From the NCBI GenBank assembly GCA_963930655.1, contig OZ005610.1:8561001-8625000 (forward strand): 64,000 nucleotides of DNA, written 5' to 3'. A model generated the notes under the pieces. That model saw only the letters and a program-made list of their open reading frames with translations. It ran no database searches and was not told the origin of the DNA. The stretch is from Myrica gale (lineage: Eukaryota > Streptophyta > Magnoliopsida > Fagales > Myricaceae). Each line of letters starts with the position of its first letter. Position 1 is the first letter of the stretch. Shown here in pieces: positions 48,784-61,125 of this stretch. The position numbers and the translations under genes are program-made.

Positions 48784-50081
48784 TTACACCTAACTTCATG
48801 ACATCGATCAGAATAACTCTAAGGGTGGGTACTAGAATGAATGGTAACGAAATTGCGCATTTCGGTTCTGATACTAATAGGAATCAAAATTTTTATTCCT
48901 GTTAAATTCCAGTAAATGTCGAAATCAGTTCCATCCAATTTCCATAATTGGAAACCATAAATTCCAATGCCAATATTAGACTTTTTTGGCCAGATTTTAT
49001 TTGTGTCCTAATAGGCCAACAATGTTTTTTAGGCATTTTGGGATGGAGTTTCGGCCAATTTTTTCTGTTATACTCATCATAAATTAAAAATAAATAAGAT
49101 CTAAAATAAACATTCATCCAAAATACATATAATTGCATCACTTGGTAATTGATATGAATAATAAATAAATTTTAATTTGGTCATATTAAATGTTCTTTAA
49201 ACCATATTAAATTATAGTCATATTGGTTCTATGGCCATTTTACTTTTTACTGAGACGTGACAATATTGGCACACAATACAAATAAACAATTAAATGAAAA
49301 AAAAATCAACCGAAACGGGAAATTTCACCGCTTTCGAATTCGGAAATATGCAAAAACTCATTCTGGTTCAGTATAGGTATATTCCAAATATAGAATCGAA
49401 TTTTCTGGAACGGAAACCGGAATCCGGTTTTTGGCCGGAACTTTGCCCAGCCCAACTCCCTCATTATTCAATTTCATAGGTGTATTGTATTTATCTTTTG
49501 GTAAAGATATCGTAAACTTTGATCAATCATTCTCGTATATATCTTATAATTAATTATGCTTCAATATTTTACAGGTATAAATTGGGGACGTATTATATTT
49601 CCTTATCAAACCCCACATGATATGAAACCTCATCTTGCGCTCATAAATAAATAAAAATATCATTGAAAAATAGCATTACCACCACCTTTGACAAAATTTA
49701 TCACAAATCTCGTACGTCTTCGATCGCTATATTATCCTCAAACCCGGCCGGTTACATACCACAATTTTACCTTTGTTCTCTTAACCCTAATTAACCTATC
49801 GACCTCAGCTGAACACCAACCTCGTTACTTAATTACCAAAAATAATAAGGAAACGACACAAAAGATAAGGTGAAAAAATTTCACTTTGCGGTGGCCTGTC
49901 GGACTGTCGAGAGAAATAGACAATGGGAGATAATTTAGTGGCAGTAGCAGTAGTTGAAAAGTACACAGACACAAAGAGCTCTTAAACCCCACTCTACAGT
50001 AGAACCATTGAGCCCACGCTGCAATGATATATTTAGCTAGTAGTGCAAATTACCAAAATGGAATGCCCCGTGAGTTTGGGT

Positions 50082-50089
50082 TATAAATA
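50082..50089 (+). promoter_or_regulatory. Candidate TATA box of the catalase gene
   Basis: TATAAATA lies 102 bases before the catalase ATG and is followed by a CT-rich stretch typical of plant 5' UTRs (about 50120-50165). Confidence 0.6.
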
Positions 50090-50183
50090 TTCCGAAATCA
50101 ATAGCCAGGATCGCCACACTCCTCTCACTTCACTTCCCCTCTAAATCTCTCTCTTTCTCTTTCACTAGTCACCTAATTGAGCC

Positions 50184-53100
50184 ATGGATCCCTACAAGGT
50201 ACTCAAATCTTGATCCGCCGCTTTGTTAATTTGTTTATATTCATCTATGTTGTTTTTAGATTTGGTATGCAAGAAGATCGACATCGATCCATGAAAACGT
50301 TAATCTTATAAGGAGTGTCCTCAAAAACTGTGTACGTACGTTGGGATGCTGAGTTCACTTACGCAAGTGAGTGAAGTGGGCTTATAAGAGGTTGATAGAG
50401 TAAGTAATTAATTTGATAAAGATAGATATGGATCGACATATTTAAGGTTTTGAGTTATAATTAAGTGTTTCCGGTTTCCCAACGTGCTATTTTACGACCT
50501 TATTGAAAGACTCTGATATATTAATTTCCCTAGTTAGTAGTGGGGCCGGAACCGGGCGTTCAATAGGACGAATTTTAGCAGCCTGATCTGTATGGTGGGC
50601 CGATGAGATTCCCTGAGCCATTTTTACCGTGGTAGTGGGGCCGGCCGGCGATCTTATTGAAGGGGAAGTGAGATTGATACGATTAAGGTTCTAGTATGTA
50701 ATACTCTTGCTAAGAGATTTAAGTTAATCTACCAAGGTAAAAAAAGATTAATTCATTAAATCTCTCTAACACGTTTTCAAGCGGATCAGTGCTTGCTTAC
50801 TGTTTTTAGGATAATTTCGTTGTGTAATATTTGATTGGTTAGCTAAGAGCTGCTTGGGGGGAGCTAGCTAAGAGGCTGCTGAATATGATGTTTGGTGTTT
50901 ATCTGATGGCAGTACCGTCCCTCAAGTGCTTACAATACATCCTTCTGGACTACGAACGCCGGTGCTCCAGTCTATAACAACGACTCCGCCTTGACCGTTG
51001 GATCCAGAGGTATTTAATTACTTTTGACAGTACTTTGTGAAGGGTTGACGCGGTTTAATTTTCACTCGAGTCATCGGATTAGTAAATTCACCTAGTCATT
51101 CTAGTTTTTCACTCTTCTTCACATCACGTGGTTCGATCGATCCTCACCGGAGTTCTTCTTCTCTTCTCTGGGGTCATGAGAAGACATTCACAAGAGTAAC
51201 TGTGCACTCTAATGCATTTTCCGATCATCTTGGTTTCTTGGTTAATTTTTGTAGACCTCGTTCGTATCTGATCCTTAAAGGCTTCGTCACTTTTTCATGG
51301 GAGGATCGCCAAGATATAATTATTTGTTCTTTTTGTTTAAACAATGGAGTTGAGAAACCGCATTTAGGATTTTAACTCTGTTGCTGTTTGAGGAATATTG
51401 GTATGAGCAACTTCTTAAGTAATAATTATATCAGTTATTTGTTCTATCTTTTAGTTTTTTACACCCTAGTATGACATCGATATGTGCATTGAGTAATATT
51501 GGTTTCGTATCTTGAGACTTGCGAAGATGACGTTAGACAAAAAGGATGGAGTAAGTACTGATAGAAAAATTTTGTCGCTTTTTAAGTAAACAAGAAAATG
51601 GCCCTGGAGAAATAGGAGACGATCCATTCTGTCAGTCCAGATGATTAAGATTAGGTTTTCTTTTTGGGTGTGAAACTTTTCTATTTCAAATTTTGTCTTG
51701 AGAATTTGTTTCTTCGTCCTTTTTCACTGAAAAAGGTAGAAGGGATTGGGAAGTATGTACCGGCAACTAATCACTGAAAGTTGTTCGAGTCTTCTATTTT
51801 GTTTTTCCTTTGGTTTCCTGTGCACTATATTGGTAAATAGGTGGATATCTGAACTTGTCAAGTCTTTGCTTTTAATCTTTTTTTGGGATTCCATCATGAC
51901 AGATGCGTTGAGAATCTGCTTTGGGAATTCTAACCGTGTTTCTGCTTCACAGGTCCAATTCTTCTTGAGGACTATCACCTGGTGGAGAAACTTGCCAACT
52001 TTGAAAGGGAGAGGATCCCAGAACGTGTTGTCCATGCAAGGGGAGCCAGTGCTAAGGGGTTCTTTGAGGTCACCCATGATATAACTCACCTCACATGCGC
52101 TGATTTCCTGCGAGCCCCCGGAGTTCAAACACCTGTAATTGTTCGTTTCTCCACTGTCATCCATGAGCGCGGCAGCCCCGAGACCATCAGGGATCCCAGA
52201 GGGTTTGCTGTGAAGTTTTACACTAGAGAGGTGAGAGTTGATCTCATGATATTCGATCGTATGAACACGCAGATTAATATTGAATGATTGCTATATATAG
52301 CCATATAGGATGTGTTTAACACTAGCAATCACAGTGATAGCCTTTCTGTTAATACTTTTGACCTTTTTCTTTTTGCTCAGGGTAACTATGATATTGTGGG
52401 AAACAATTTCCCCGTCTTCTTTATCCGTGATGCTATGAAATTTCCAGATGTGATCCATGCTTTCAAACCCAACCCAAAGTCCAACCTCCAGGAGTATTGG
52501 AGAGTATTCGACTTCCTCTCGTACCATCCAGAGAGTCTGAACACTTTCATGTGGTTGTTCGATGATCTGGGTGTTCCACAAGATTACAGGCACATGGAAG
52601 GTGCAGGTGTTCACACCTATACCTTGATCAACAAGGCTGGCAAAGTGACATATGTGAAATTTCACTGGAGACCCACTTGTGGAATTAAGTGTTTAACGGA
52701 GGAAGAGGCTATCAGGGTCGGTGGAACTAATCACAGCCATGCCACGAAAGATCTCTACGACTCAATTGCAGCTGGCAACTATCCTGAGTGGAGATTCTAC
52801 ATCCAGACAATGGATCCCAAGGATGAGGACAGATACGACTTCGACCCACTTGACACAACCAAAATCTGGCCGGAGAGCCTTTTCCCCCTGCAGCCTGTTG
52901 GCCGCTTGGTCTTGAACAAGAACATCGATAACTTCTTTGCAGAGAATGAACAACTTGCATTTAACCCTGCCCATGTGGTTCCTGGTATCTACTACTCGGA
53001 TGATAAGATGCTCCAGGGTCGGCTCTTTGCCTATTCTGATACTCACAGGCACCGTCTTGGACCAAACTATCTGCAGCTCCCTGTTAATGCTCCCAAGTGT

Positions 53101-53988
53101 GCTCATCACAACAATCACCATGAGGGTTCCATGAATATTATGCACAGGGATGAGGAGGTACGTCTTAAGCTGGTCACCTCATCTTTTAGACAATCGTACT
53201 CAGTATGCAACCTAAGTGGCTAGTGCTTACACCCACGAACGGTGTAAAATGCTCGTGGTACCCCATGTTTATACTACTCGTTTGACTTATTTTGGATCAT
53301 TGATCTCATGCCGTTTTATGACGTTCATTTTCAGGTCAATTACTTCCCCTCGAGGTTTGACCCTGTTCGTCATGCTGAGAAATTCCCCACTCCTCGTGCT
53401 CTCCTCAATGGATCGCGTGAGCAGGTTAGTTCCCGAGCTACCTACCTGCATCCCCTTGTCAAAATGTGACTTTACGATTTGGGATTGTGGAATGAGTTCA
53501 ACGCTAATCATGGAAATTTGTTCATGCAGCGCGTCATTGAGAAAGAGAACAACTTTATACAACCAGGAGATATATACAGATCCTGGGCAGCCGACAGGTA
53601 CATGTGGTTCTCCAATGTTTTATCTTGAATATAAATAAATACATCATCATGGGTGTTGTAGATGTGTCAAATTTAATATTGTTTCTTTTTTATTTCTCTC
53701 GTGGTTTTTCCCAGGCAAGAGCGATTCATCCGTCGCTGGGCTGAATATTTGTCTGACCCGCGTATCACCCATGAGATCCGCAGCATCTGGATCTCCTACT
53801 TGTCCCAGGTGAGTCTCTCTCTCTCTACTGCTGCAAAAATTGGAGTTGTGTTGTGCCCGATTGAACGGTAAAAACTTTGAAGTTTACGTTCCGCTGATTT
53901 TGATGTTCCTGCTGGCATTTGGGTACAGGCTGACAGGAATCTGGGTCAGAGGGTAGCATCTCGCCTTAATGTGAGGCCAACTCTGTGA
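50184..53988 (+). CDS. CAT: Catalase, peroxisomal heme enzyme
   Basis: Breaks down hydrogen peroxide to water and oxygen in peroxisomes. Exons: 50184-50198, 50913-51009, 51953-52230, 52381-53157, 53335-53424, 53530-53597, 53715-53808, 53929-53988. They total 1479 bases, giving 492 residues, the canonical plant length. The first exon encodes only MDPYK. The distal catalytic His is in [11 protein letters not shown], the catalytic Asn in VGNNFPVFF, and the proximal heme-ligand Tyr in the block [12 protein letters not shown]. The tail [15 protein letters not shown] replaces the QKL-type internal targeting triplet I remember from other plant catalases with QRV. Copies of a duplicated segment lie on either side. 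I cannot assign a CAT1/2/3 number. Confidence 0.97.
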
Positions 53989-54201
53989 AGGGTGACGCAT
54001 GCTTCATGTTTCGAGCTGAAGAGGGTCGAGTAATAAAAGACTCAAAGCGTGAAGGGAAAGATAAATCGGTGTTTAATCTTGTAATTCCTGTGTGATATGA
54101 TTTACTAAAACTTGTCCATCATGTCGTACGTTTCAAGGCAATAAATGTGGAATGCATCCAATTTCTTAAAGTCCTAATTGTCGTTCCAAATTAAAGGAAA
54201 A

Positions 54202-54688
54202 TGTTAGAAATATTTCCTTAAGGTGACCTAATTGACATATGTAAAATCTTTTAAAGTTTTAAAGATTATGATGTCAGTTAAATAAGATTATGGAATCTGT
54301 AGCAGATTCAAATTTAGAACTAATTGGATAAAGATTGCAATTTGATTTCTGATTTAAATTGGAATTCAAATTGTAACCAATTAGATAAAGATTGCTATTT
54401 GATTTTGAATTTGAATTACCTTGATGGAAGGAACAAATTCAAATCTACAACAGATTGAGGGTCCCTGACCTAGCCTATAAATAAGAGGCATGTGTATACC
54501 ATCTAAGACATTCTCTGTAAGGCATAGGCATAGGTTGGAAGAGTCTCATTAAAATACTTCATATTCATAAAGTTACTCTGCAGAGATTCTGATCGAGTGC
54601 TGAGCAAGATGGCTGGAGGTAAAGATCCTGTTATATTTATTCCGCTGCATTCACAATCGTAATGATTGATTGTGATTTTACTCTTACA
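54202..54688 (+). repeat. 5' LTR of the second Copia element
   Basis: 487 bp, indistinguishable by eye from 60638-61124. A TATAAATA sequence near 54475 is a plausible element promoter. Confidence 0.95.
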
Positions 54689-54965
54689 TGTGGTATCGGA
54701 GCCATCCTTCAAGCTTCTTGTTCAGTGAAGCGATCTACTGATTAAATTCAGATTGTCGCTTGAATCAAGAGCTAAAGGTTCTCTGTATCAGTGTTTTAAA
54801 AGAAATTTTTTTCTGACTAACCGGATCTCTATTATGGTTCGATATACGTTATTTGTATGTTGAAAGAAGGCTCTCTATTACGTTTTTACGAAAACATAAT
54901 TTTCCCATAAACCTATGTGTACAGGCTATTACTGTTTGTTTAGAAGCTTGTTGAACTGCAAAAGT

Positions 54966-55538
54966 TTGACCGACGGTCAAGTATTAAAGTTTATGTTTTT
55001 GTACAGCAATCCTTCTTCGGTTGATTTTAAGTTTTTTTGAAAAATCTTCAAAAAAAAAAAAACTTGTTTTTGAATCTTTGGTTCTATGGAGAGAGGAGAT
55101 TAAGGCACCGGAGGAGTTGTCCTCCTCCATGAGGCAGCAGGTGGCCGGAGAGGAGGAAAACCTCCTCTCCCAGCCACGGGTTAAAAACCCGTGGACTTCA
55201 AGGGCTGCCGGCGACGAGAGGCTCACGGCCTTCTCGTCGTCGGCGCATGCGGCGGCGTCCATTGGGACGCCTGGCCGTGCGGCTGAGAAGAGAACACAGA
55301 CCTTCGGGTCTGTGTTTTAAAGCAACCGGGTCAATGACCCGGTAATCCGGGTAAGGTTTCCTACCCGGAAAAGTCAATTGGGTTGGGATTGGCCTAGCCC
55401 AATTCACATATTTAGGGGCTGACCATCGGGTCAGCCCAAGTGCCCTGAAGCCCAAAGTCCTGATCCGAATGGATCGGGTCAGGAGACCCGCGTGGGCGGG
55501 CTGCGATATGGGCCGCCGATCCGGTCGGACCGGATCGG
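54966..55538 (+). repeat. Chain of about a dozen perfect or near-perfect hairpins in the Copia leader
   Basis: Perfect stems: 54966-54980 (7 bp), 55110-55125 (6), 55147-55170 (10, AAAA loop), 55174-55194 (9, AAA loop), 55293-55316 (10, TTCG loop), 55325-55343 (8), 55346-55369 (8), 55416-55437 (9, ATCG loop), 55475-55490 (6), 55516-55538 (10, CGG loop). A 13-bp stem with one mismatch spans 55207-55244, and a 7-bp stem with a long loop spans 55376-55404. Stem sequences differ from one another, so this is not a repeated unit. The block from 55110 is GC-rich against AT-rich flanks. Confidence 0.85.
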
Positions 55539-55612
55539 ACCGGACCGGCAGATTATATTATTATTATTTTTTAATTTTTTAATTTTTTTTTTTAAAAAAA
55601 AACTTTTATGCT

Positions 55613-55850
55613 TTTATGCTTGCATTAATTTCTATAATTATTTGGATGTTCAATATTTAATTGATTAAATTCTAGAAATATTAGTTTATTTTATGCTTGC
55701 ATTAATTTCTAGAATTATTATGATGTTCAATGTTTAATTGATTAAATTCTAGAAATATCAATTTACTTTTATGCTTGCATTAATTTCTAGAATTATTATG
55801 ATGTTCAATGTTTAAATGATTCCATTCTAGAAATATTAAATTTATGCTTG
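55613..55850 (+). repeat. Tandem repeat, three ~77-bp units
   Basis: TTTTATGCTTGCATTAATTT starts at 55613, 55689 and 55767, each followed by a similar block ending in TTCTAGAAATAT. It lies in the leader of the second Copia element, right after the hairpin chain. Confidence 0.85.
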
Positions 55851-56773
55851 ATTTATTATGTGAAAAATCTAATTATATAGATAGGTTGATCATGCATAAA
55901 ATGTTTGATGCCTAGACCGAGCATGATTAAATGAACCTACTAAGGTTAGTGGGAATATGGGGTATGATCGAAGAATACAGGTCAGAGACAGTTCTGGCTA
56001 AGGCAAGTCTTGGTATTTAAAGGTCCTCAGACCTACCTCACTTACCTGGGAGCTCCCCTGCTTGTGTTTTAGAAAATACTATTGTCTCACTTTAAAGATT
56101 GGTTTATTTTTTATTCTTGGATTAAGATTAGGCATCTATAAAGTTGACGGATATTGATGAAGTCGTAATTATCATAATGATTTTCGGAGAGCCACAGCAT
56201 CCCAATTTTATATTGATGATTACATCAAGATTAATATATATGAACTTCATAAAGAGAAATTAATATCCGTGTGGTAACTAAATTATAAAATTGATTACTT
56301 TCCCCGCAGGGAAATTTTTAATTTTGTGACTTAGTTAGATTAAAATAATAAATTTTGTATTAACAATAAAATTTTCTTAGGCCAACAGGTACGGAGAATT
56401 TTATTCTTAATATTTAAAATTGTTAGATTTAATAATAAAGAGTAAATTTCATGCATATGCAACCTTTGCCCACAGGTAGGTCGAAATTTACTATTAAATT
56501 GACATTGGTTGATTTAAATAAGGTCAATTCATAGCAATTAAGTAGTTTTTATGTTATATTGCAGTTATTTATTCTTCCCTAATTGATTGTTCGTTGCGTG
56601 TTCCAATACTAAGTAGTGATAATTTTGCTGACTGAAAGTAAAGTTTGCTTTTCACTCTGGGGTGTATGGAATTAGATAAAGCGCTCCGTGTAGTGGAACT
56701 CACTATCACGTAATCAAGTACGCCACAGGAGATTTATTCTTATGAACGATGGGAGCGATCAAATCGTCTCAGT

Positions 56774-59700
56774 TTGATGTTCATTAAATCTCACATTAGG
56801 GGTTCTATCCCTGAAAGCATTAAAGCTAAGGATTTTTTAAAGTCCGTTGAAGAACAATTTGTTACTTCTGAAAAGGCATTAGCCAGCACCCTGATGAGAA
56901 AGCTGTCAAGCAAATCAATAAAGAGTTCAACTAGTGTGCGTGAGCACATAATGGAGATGAGAGACATTGCATCTCAATTAAAATCTCTGGAAGTTGAAAT
57001 TTCTGACTCATTCTTGGTTCATCTAATTTTGAACTCTCTACCAAATGAGTATGGTCCCTTTAAAATATCATACAACACGCATAAGGAAAAATGGTTAGTG
57101 AATGATTTACTGACTATGTGTGTTCAAGAGGAAGAGAGGCTGAAACTCGAGAACCTGAGAGTTCTCACTTTGTTTCTCGTGCTAAGGGGAAGACCAAGAA
57201 AGACAAGGTTGTCCACAACTTCAAGAAGGAGAACAAGGTGCCAATAAAGATTAATGACACTAAGGATACTTGTTTCTTCTGTAAGAAGAAAGGGCACATG
57301 AAGAAGGATTGCCAAAAGTACCTCAAGTGGCTCGAGAAGAAAGGTATATTTCTCTCTCTTGTTTGTCATGAATCTTTAGTTGTTGAACCTCCTTGCAATA
57401 CTTGGTGGATTGATTCTGGTTCTACAATCCATATTGTGAATACATTGCAAAGTTTTCTCACAACAAGAAAGCCGAAAAGAAGTGAACGAGTTTTACTCTG
57501 GAAATAAAATGTTCTCAAATGTGGAAGCGGTTGGGACTTAAAGAATAATTTTGAAAAAACTGGTTTTGTTTAAGATCTTGAAGATGTATTTTTATTCCAA
57601 ACTTTTCAAGGAATTTAATTTCAATTTCAAAACTTGATATATTGGGTTATGGTTTTTATTTTATAAATTCAGCTTTCAGTTTGTTTCGAAATAATCAAGT
57701 TGTTGGTGGTGGAATAAAATTTATGGTCTTTACAAAATTGAATTAGATCCCAACTTTGAGAATAATTGTTTGTCAATACATACTATTGACATAAAGAGAA
57801 GGCTTATAAATGAGAATTCCAGTTTGTTATGGCATAGGAGATTGGGACATATCTCCATTGAGCGAATCAAAAGGTTGGCAAATGACGGAGTCTTACAAAC
57901 TCTTGATTTTTCTGACCTTGGCACTTGCATAGACTGCATAAAGGGAAAGCAGACTAACAAGTCCATTAAAGGTGCCAGAAGGAGTTCAAAGATTCTAGAG
58001 ATCATACACACTGATCTCTGTGGACCTTTTCCTACTCCATGTTTCAATGGTCAGAGATATTTTATCTCATTCATTGATGATCATTCACGTTTCATGTATC
58101 TCTACCTTATTGATGAAAAGTCTGAGGCGTTGAATGTCTTTAAGACTTATAAGGCAGAAGTAGAGAATCAAAAGGAAACGAAAATCAAGATCGTAAGATC
58201 TGATAGAGGAGGAGAATATTATGGAAGGTACGCAGAAAAAGGACAAATGAGTGGTCCATTTGCGAAATTCCTTGAAGAGGAAGGCATTGTTGCTCAATAC
58301 ACAATGTCTGGTACACCACAACAAAATGGTGTAGCAGAAAGAAGGAATCGCACACTTATGGACATGGTAAGGAGTATGCTTAGTAATTCTAGTCTCCCTC
58401 AGTATCTATGGAGTGAAGCTTTAAAAACTGCTGTGTATATCTTAAATAGGGTTCCATCCAAGGCTGTCCCAAAGACACCTTTTGAGTTATGGAATGGATG
58501 GAAACCTAGTTTAAATCATTTACATATATGGGGTTGTCCTGCTGAAGTGAAGATTTATGATCCGAATATAAAGAAATTAGATCCAAAGACAACCAGCGGA
58601 TTTTTTATTGGTTATCCAGTAAACTCTAAAGGATTTAGATTTTATTGTCCTACGCATAATACTAGGATTGTTGAATCAGGAAATGCTAAGTTTTTAGAGG
58701 ATATTGAACCTAGTGCAAATTCCCAAAAGGTTGAATTTAAAGAAGCACAAGAGTTGTTTGAATCTTCTCCTTCTGGAGAAAGAATGTTTGTGTTTAGGAA
58801 AGATCAAATTGATTATCCTGAACTACAACCAGTTCAAGAAGAGCCAACTCATACAGAACAGGTTCAGACTGAGTCTACCTAACCTCTGCAAGATGTTGAG
58901 GAAGTAGAATTAAGACGGTCCTCTAGAATAAGGAAATCAACAATCCCTAGTGATTATGTTGTATACCTTCAAGAGTCTGACTTTGATGTTGGACCTAAAA
59001 GGGATCCAAATACGTTTTCACAGGCCATGAATGGAGATAACTCCATGTTGTGGTTTGATGCCATGCAGGAAGAGATGAAATCTATGGCAAAGAATCAAGT
59101 ATGGGATCTTGTTGACTTACCAAAGGGAGCTGTAGCCATAGGCTGCAAATGGGTTTACAAAACCAAAAGGGAAGCTTCTGGTAAAGTTGAACGATATAAA
59201 GCCAGACTTGTAGCCAAGGGTTTCACTCAAAAGGAAGGCATAGATTATCATGAAACATTCTCTCCAGTATCAAAGAAGGATTCGTTTAGGATAATCATGG
59301 CATTAGTAGCTCATTTTGACTTAGAGCTACAACAGATGGACGTGAAAACAACCATTCTAAATGGGGATCTTGAGGAGGAGGTGTATATGAGACAACCTGA
59401 GGGGTTTGATGATAACAGTCAGAAGGCATGTAAATTAAAGAAATCTATATATGGACTAAAACAAGCCTTCCGTCAATGGTATATTAAATTTCACAAGGTT
59501 ATTACTTCATTTGGATTTTTGGAGAAACTTGTGGATCAATGTATATACCTTAAGGTCAGTGGGAGTAAAGTAATCTTTCTAGTCCTTTATGTAGACGATA
59601 TTTTACTTGCAACAAATGATTTGGGTTTGCTATATGAAACTAAAAAATTTCTGTCTAAACACTTTGAAATGAAGGATTTGGGTGAAGCCTCTTATGTCAT

Positions 59701-60298
59701 TGGCATAAAAATTCATAGAGACAGAAAACAGAAAATATTACAACTGTCTCAGAAGGCCTACATTGAAAAGTTTTAGAAAGATATGATATGAGCAAATGTG
59801 CTCTTAGTGTAGCACCTATAAGTAAAGGGGATAAATTCTGTTTGGATCAATGTCCCAAAAGTGAATTGGAACAAGAACAAATGAAAGGTTTACCATATGC
59901 ATCTGCAATCGGCAGTTTGATGTATGCTTAGGTCTGTACTAGGCCTGATATTGCATTAGCAGTTGGTATACTGGGAAGATACGTGCTATGAAGTCACTAC
60001 ACAGGCATTATGGTTAAGTGGTCTCAAAATTATTGAGTCTGTTGAGAGACCAATTAAGATCTTATGTGACAATTCTGCGATAGTATGCTTTTCAAAGAAT
60101 CATAAAAGTGGAAGCAGGAGTAAACACATAGATATCAAGTATCTTAGTGTGAGAGAAAACATCAAGAGACGTGATGTTTCTATAAAGCATATAAGTACTA
60201 AGTTGATGCTTGCTGATCCCATGACTAAAGGTTTACCGGTAAAACAATTTAAAGGTCATGTGGACCATATGGGGCTTGCTAATTCATTTTGTACTTAG
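56774..60298 (+). pseudogene. Broken Copia gag-pol of the second element
   Basis: Coding pieces in Copia order, with breaks between them. The gag start is missing; its remainder runs 56774 to about 57160 and then shifts frame. The zinc knuckle (CFFCKKKGHMKKDC) and protease motif DSG follow, with a stop at 57505-57507. After a corrupted stretch to about 57769, integrase runs with [11 protein letters not shown] and VAERRN blocks to an in-frame TAA at 58880-58882. The same frame continues from 59027 through reverse transcriptase with YVDD. It shifts near 59770, meets a TAG at 59929-59931, and loses about 100 codons near 59980 before the RNase H end at 60298. The protein cannot be made from this copy. 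Confidence 0.93.
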
Positions 60299-60637
60299 TT
60301 TCTCTCAATTTTTTGACTTACAGACATGAAGTTATTGAAATAAAGATTTATTGCGCAAATTCTTTATTATTTATTATTATCTATGGAGATAAATAAAAAT
60401 AGGACCTGAATGACTTATAGGAAGTTTATTCATAAAGTTTTAATTCCCATAAAGTACTCATATAATGAGTATTATGCTGGTAATACATGGAAGGGATGAC
60501 CGATTATCTTACGGTTTTACCACCATGATTCGTGTGTAGCATTCATTATGTGGGTGGGAGGATTCCATAAACAGTTGGCCAAATTAAAGAACTCAAGACA
60601 TCATTAAGACATATGTCGTCAAGGTCAAGTGGGAGAA

Positions 60638-61124
60638 TGTTAGAAATATTTCCTTAAGGTGACCTAATTGACATATGTAAAATCTTTTAAAGTTTTAAAG
60701 ATTATGATGTCAGTTAAATAAGATTATGGAATCTGTAGCAGATTCAAATTTAGAACTAATTGGATAAAGATTGCAATTTGATTTCTGATTTAAATTGGAA
60801 TTCAAATTGTAACCAATTAGATAAAGATTGCTATTTGATTTTGAATTTGAATTACCTTGATGGAAGGAACAAATTCAAATCTACAACAGATTGAGGGTCC
60901 CTGACCTAGCCTATAAATAAGAGGCATGTGTATACCATCTAAGACATTCTCTGTAAGGCATAGGCATAGGTTGGAAGAGTCTCATTAAAATACTTCATAT
61001 TCATAAAGTTACTCTGCAGAGATTCTGATCGAGTGCTGAGCAAGATGGCTGGAGGTAAAGATCCTGTTATATTTATTCCGCTGCATTCACAATCGTAATG
61101 ATTGATTGTGATTTTACTCTTACA
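60638..61124 (+). repeat. 3' LTR of the second Copia element
   Basis: 487 bp, matching 54202-54688. It is followed by the second GAAAA target copy at 61125-61129. Confidence 0.95.
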
Positions 61125-61125
61125 G

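Larger units (their letters stand above)
47710..50081. other. AT-rich region upstream of catalase, no gene
   Basis: Contains a family 1 MITE (47872-48068) and a SINE (48547-48783). Around 48820-49450 there are imperfect inverted stretches that might be a further decayed DNA transposon, but I could not fix its ends. No gene is seen. Confidence 0.45.
54202..61124 (+). mobile_element. Ty1/Copia LTR retrotransposon with defective interior
   Basis: A 6923-bp element. GAAAA at 54197-54201 and 61125-61129 is the 5-bp target duplication. Both LTRs are 487 bp, TGTTAG...CTTACA, and read as identical. The primer-binding site TGGTATCGGAGCC (54691-54703) matches initiator tRNA-Met with one change; the polypurine tract AAGTGGGAGA is at about 60627-60636. 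The leader of about 2 kb contains a chain of hairpins and a tandem repeat. The coding region is broken in several places. It sits about 210 bases downstream of the catalase stop. Confidence 0.95.

Noticed and set aside
48820..49450. Possible hAT element with GGGTGGG-like ends
   Set aside because: End sequences pair poorly and the adjacent 8-base flanks do not match, so no insertion can be demonstrated.
51746..52287. Frames extending catalase exon 3 into its introns and antisense frames over catalase exons
   Set aside because: Shadows of the conserved catalase coding sequence; splice borders and the 492-residue family length favour the 8-exon model.
55021..55455. Overlapping open frames in the GC-rich leader of the second Copia element
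   Set aside because: They arise from GC-rich hairpin sequence; product is Arg/Gly/Ser-rich without domains and both strands are open, typical of palindromic DNA.
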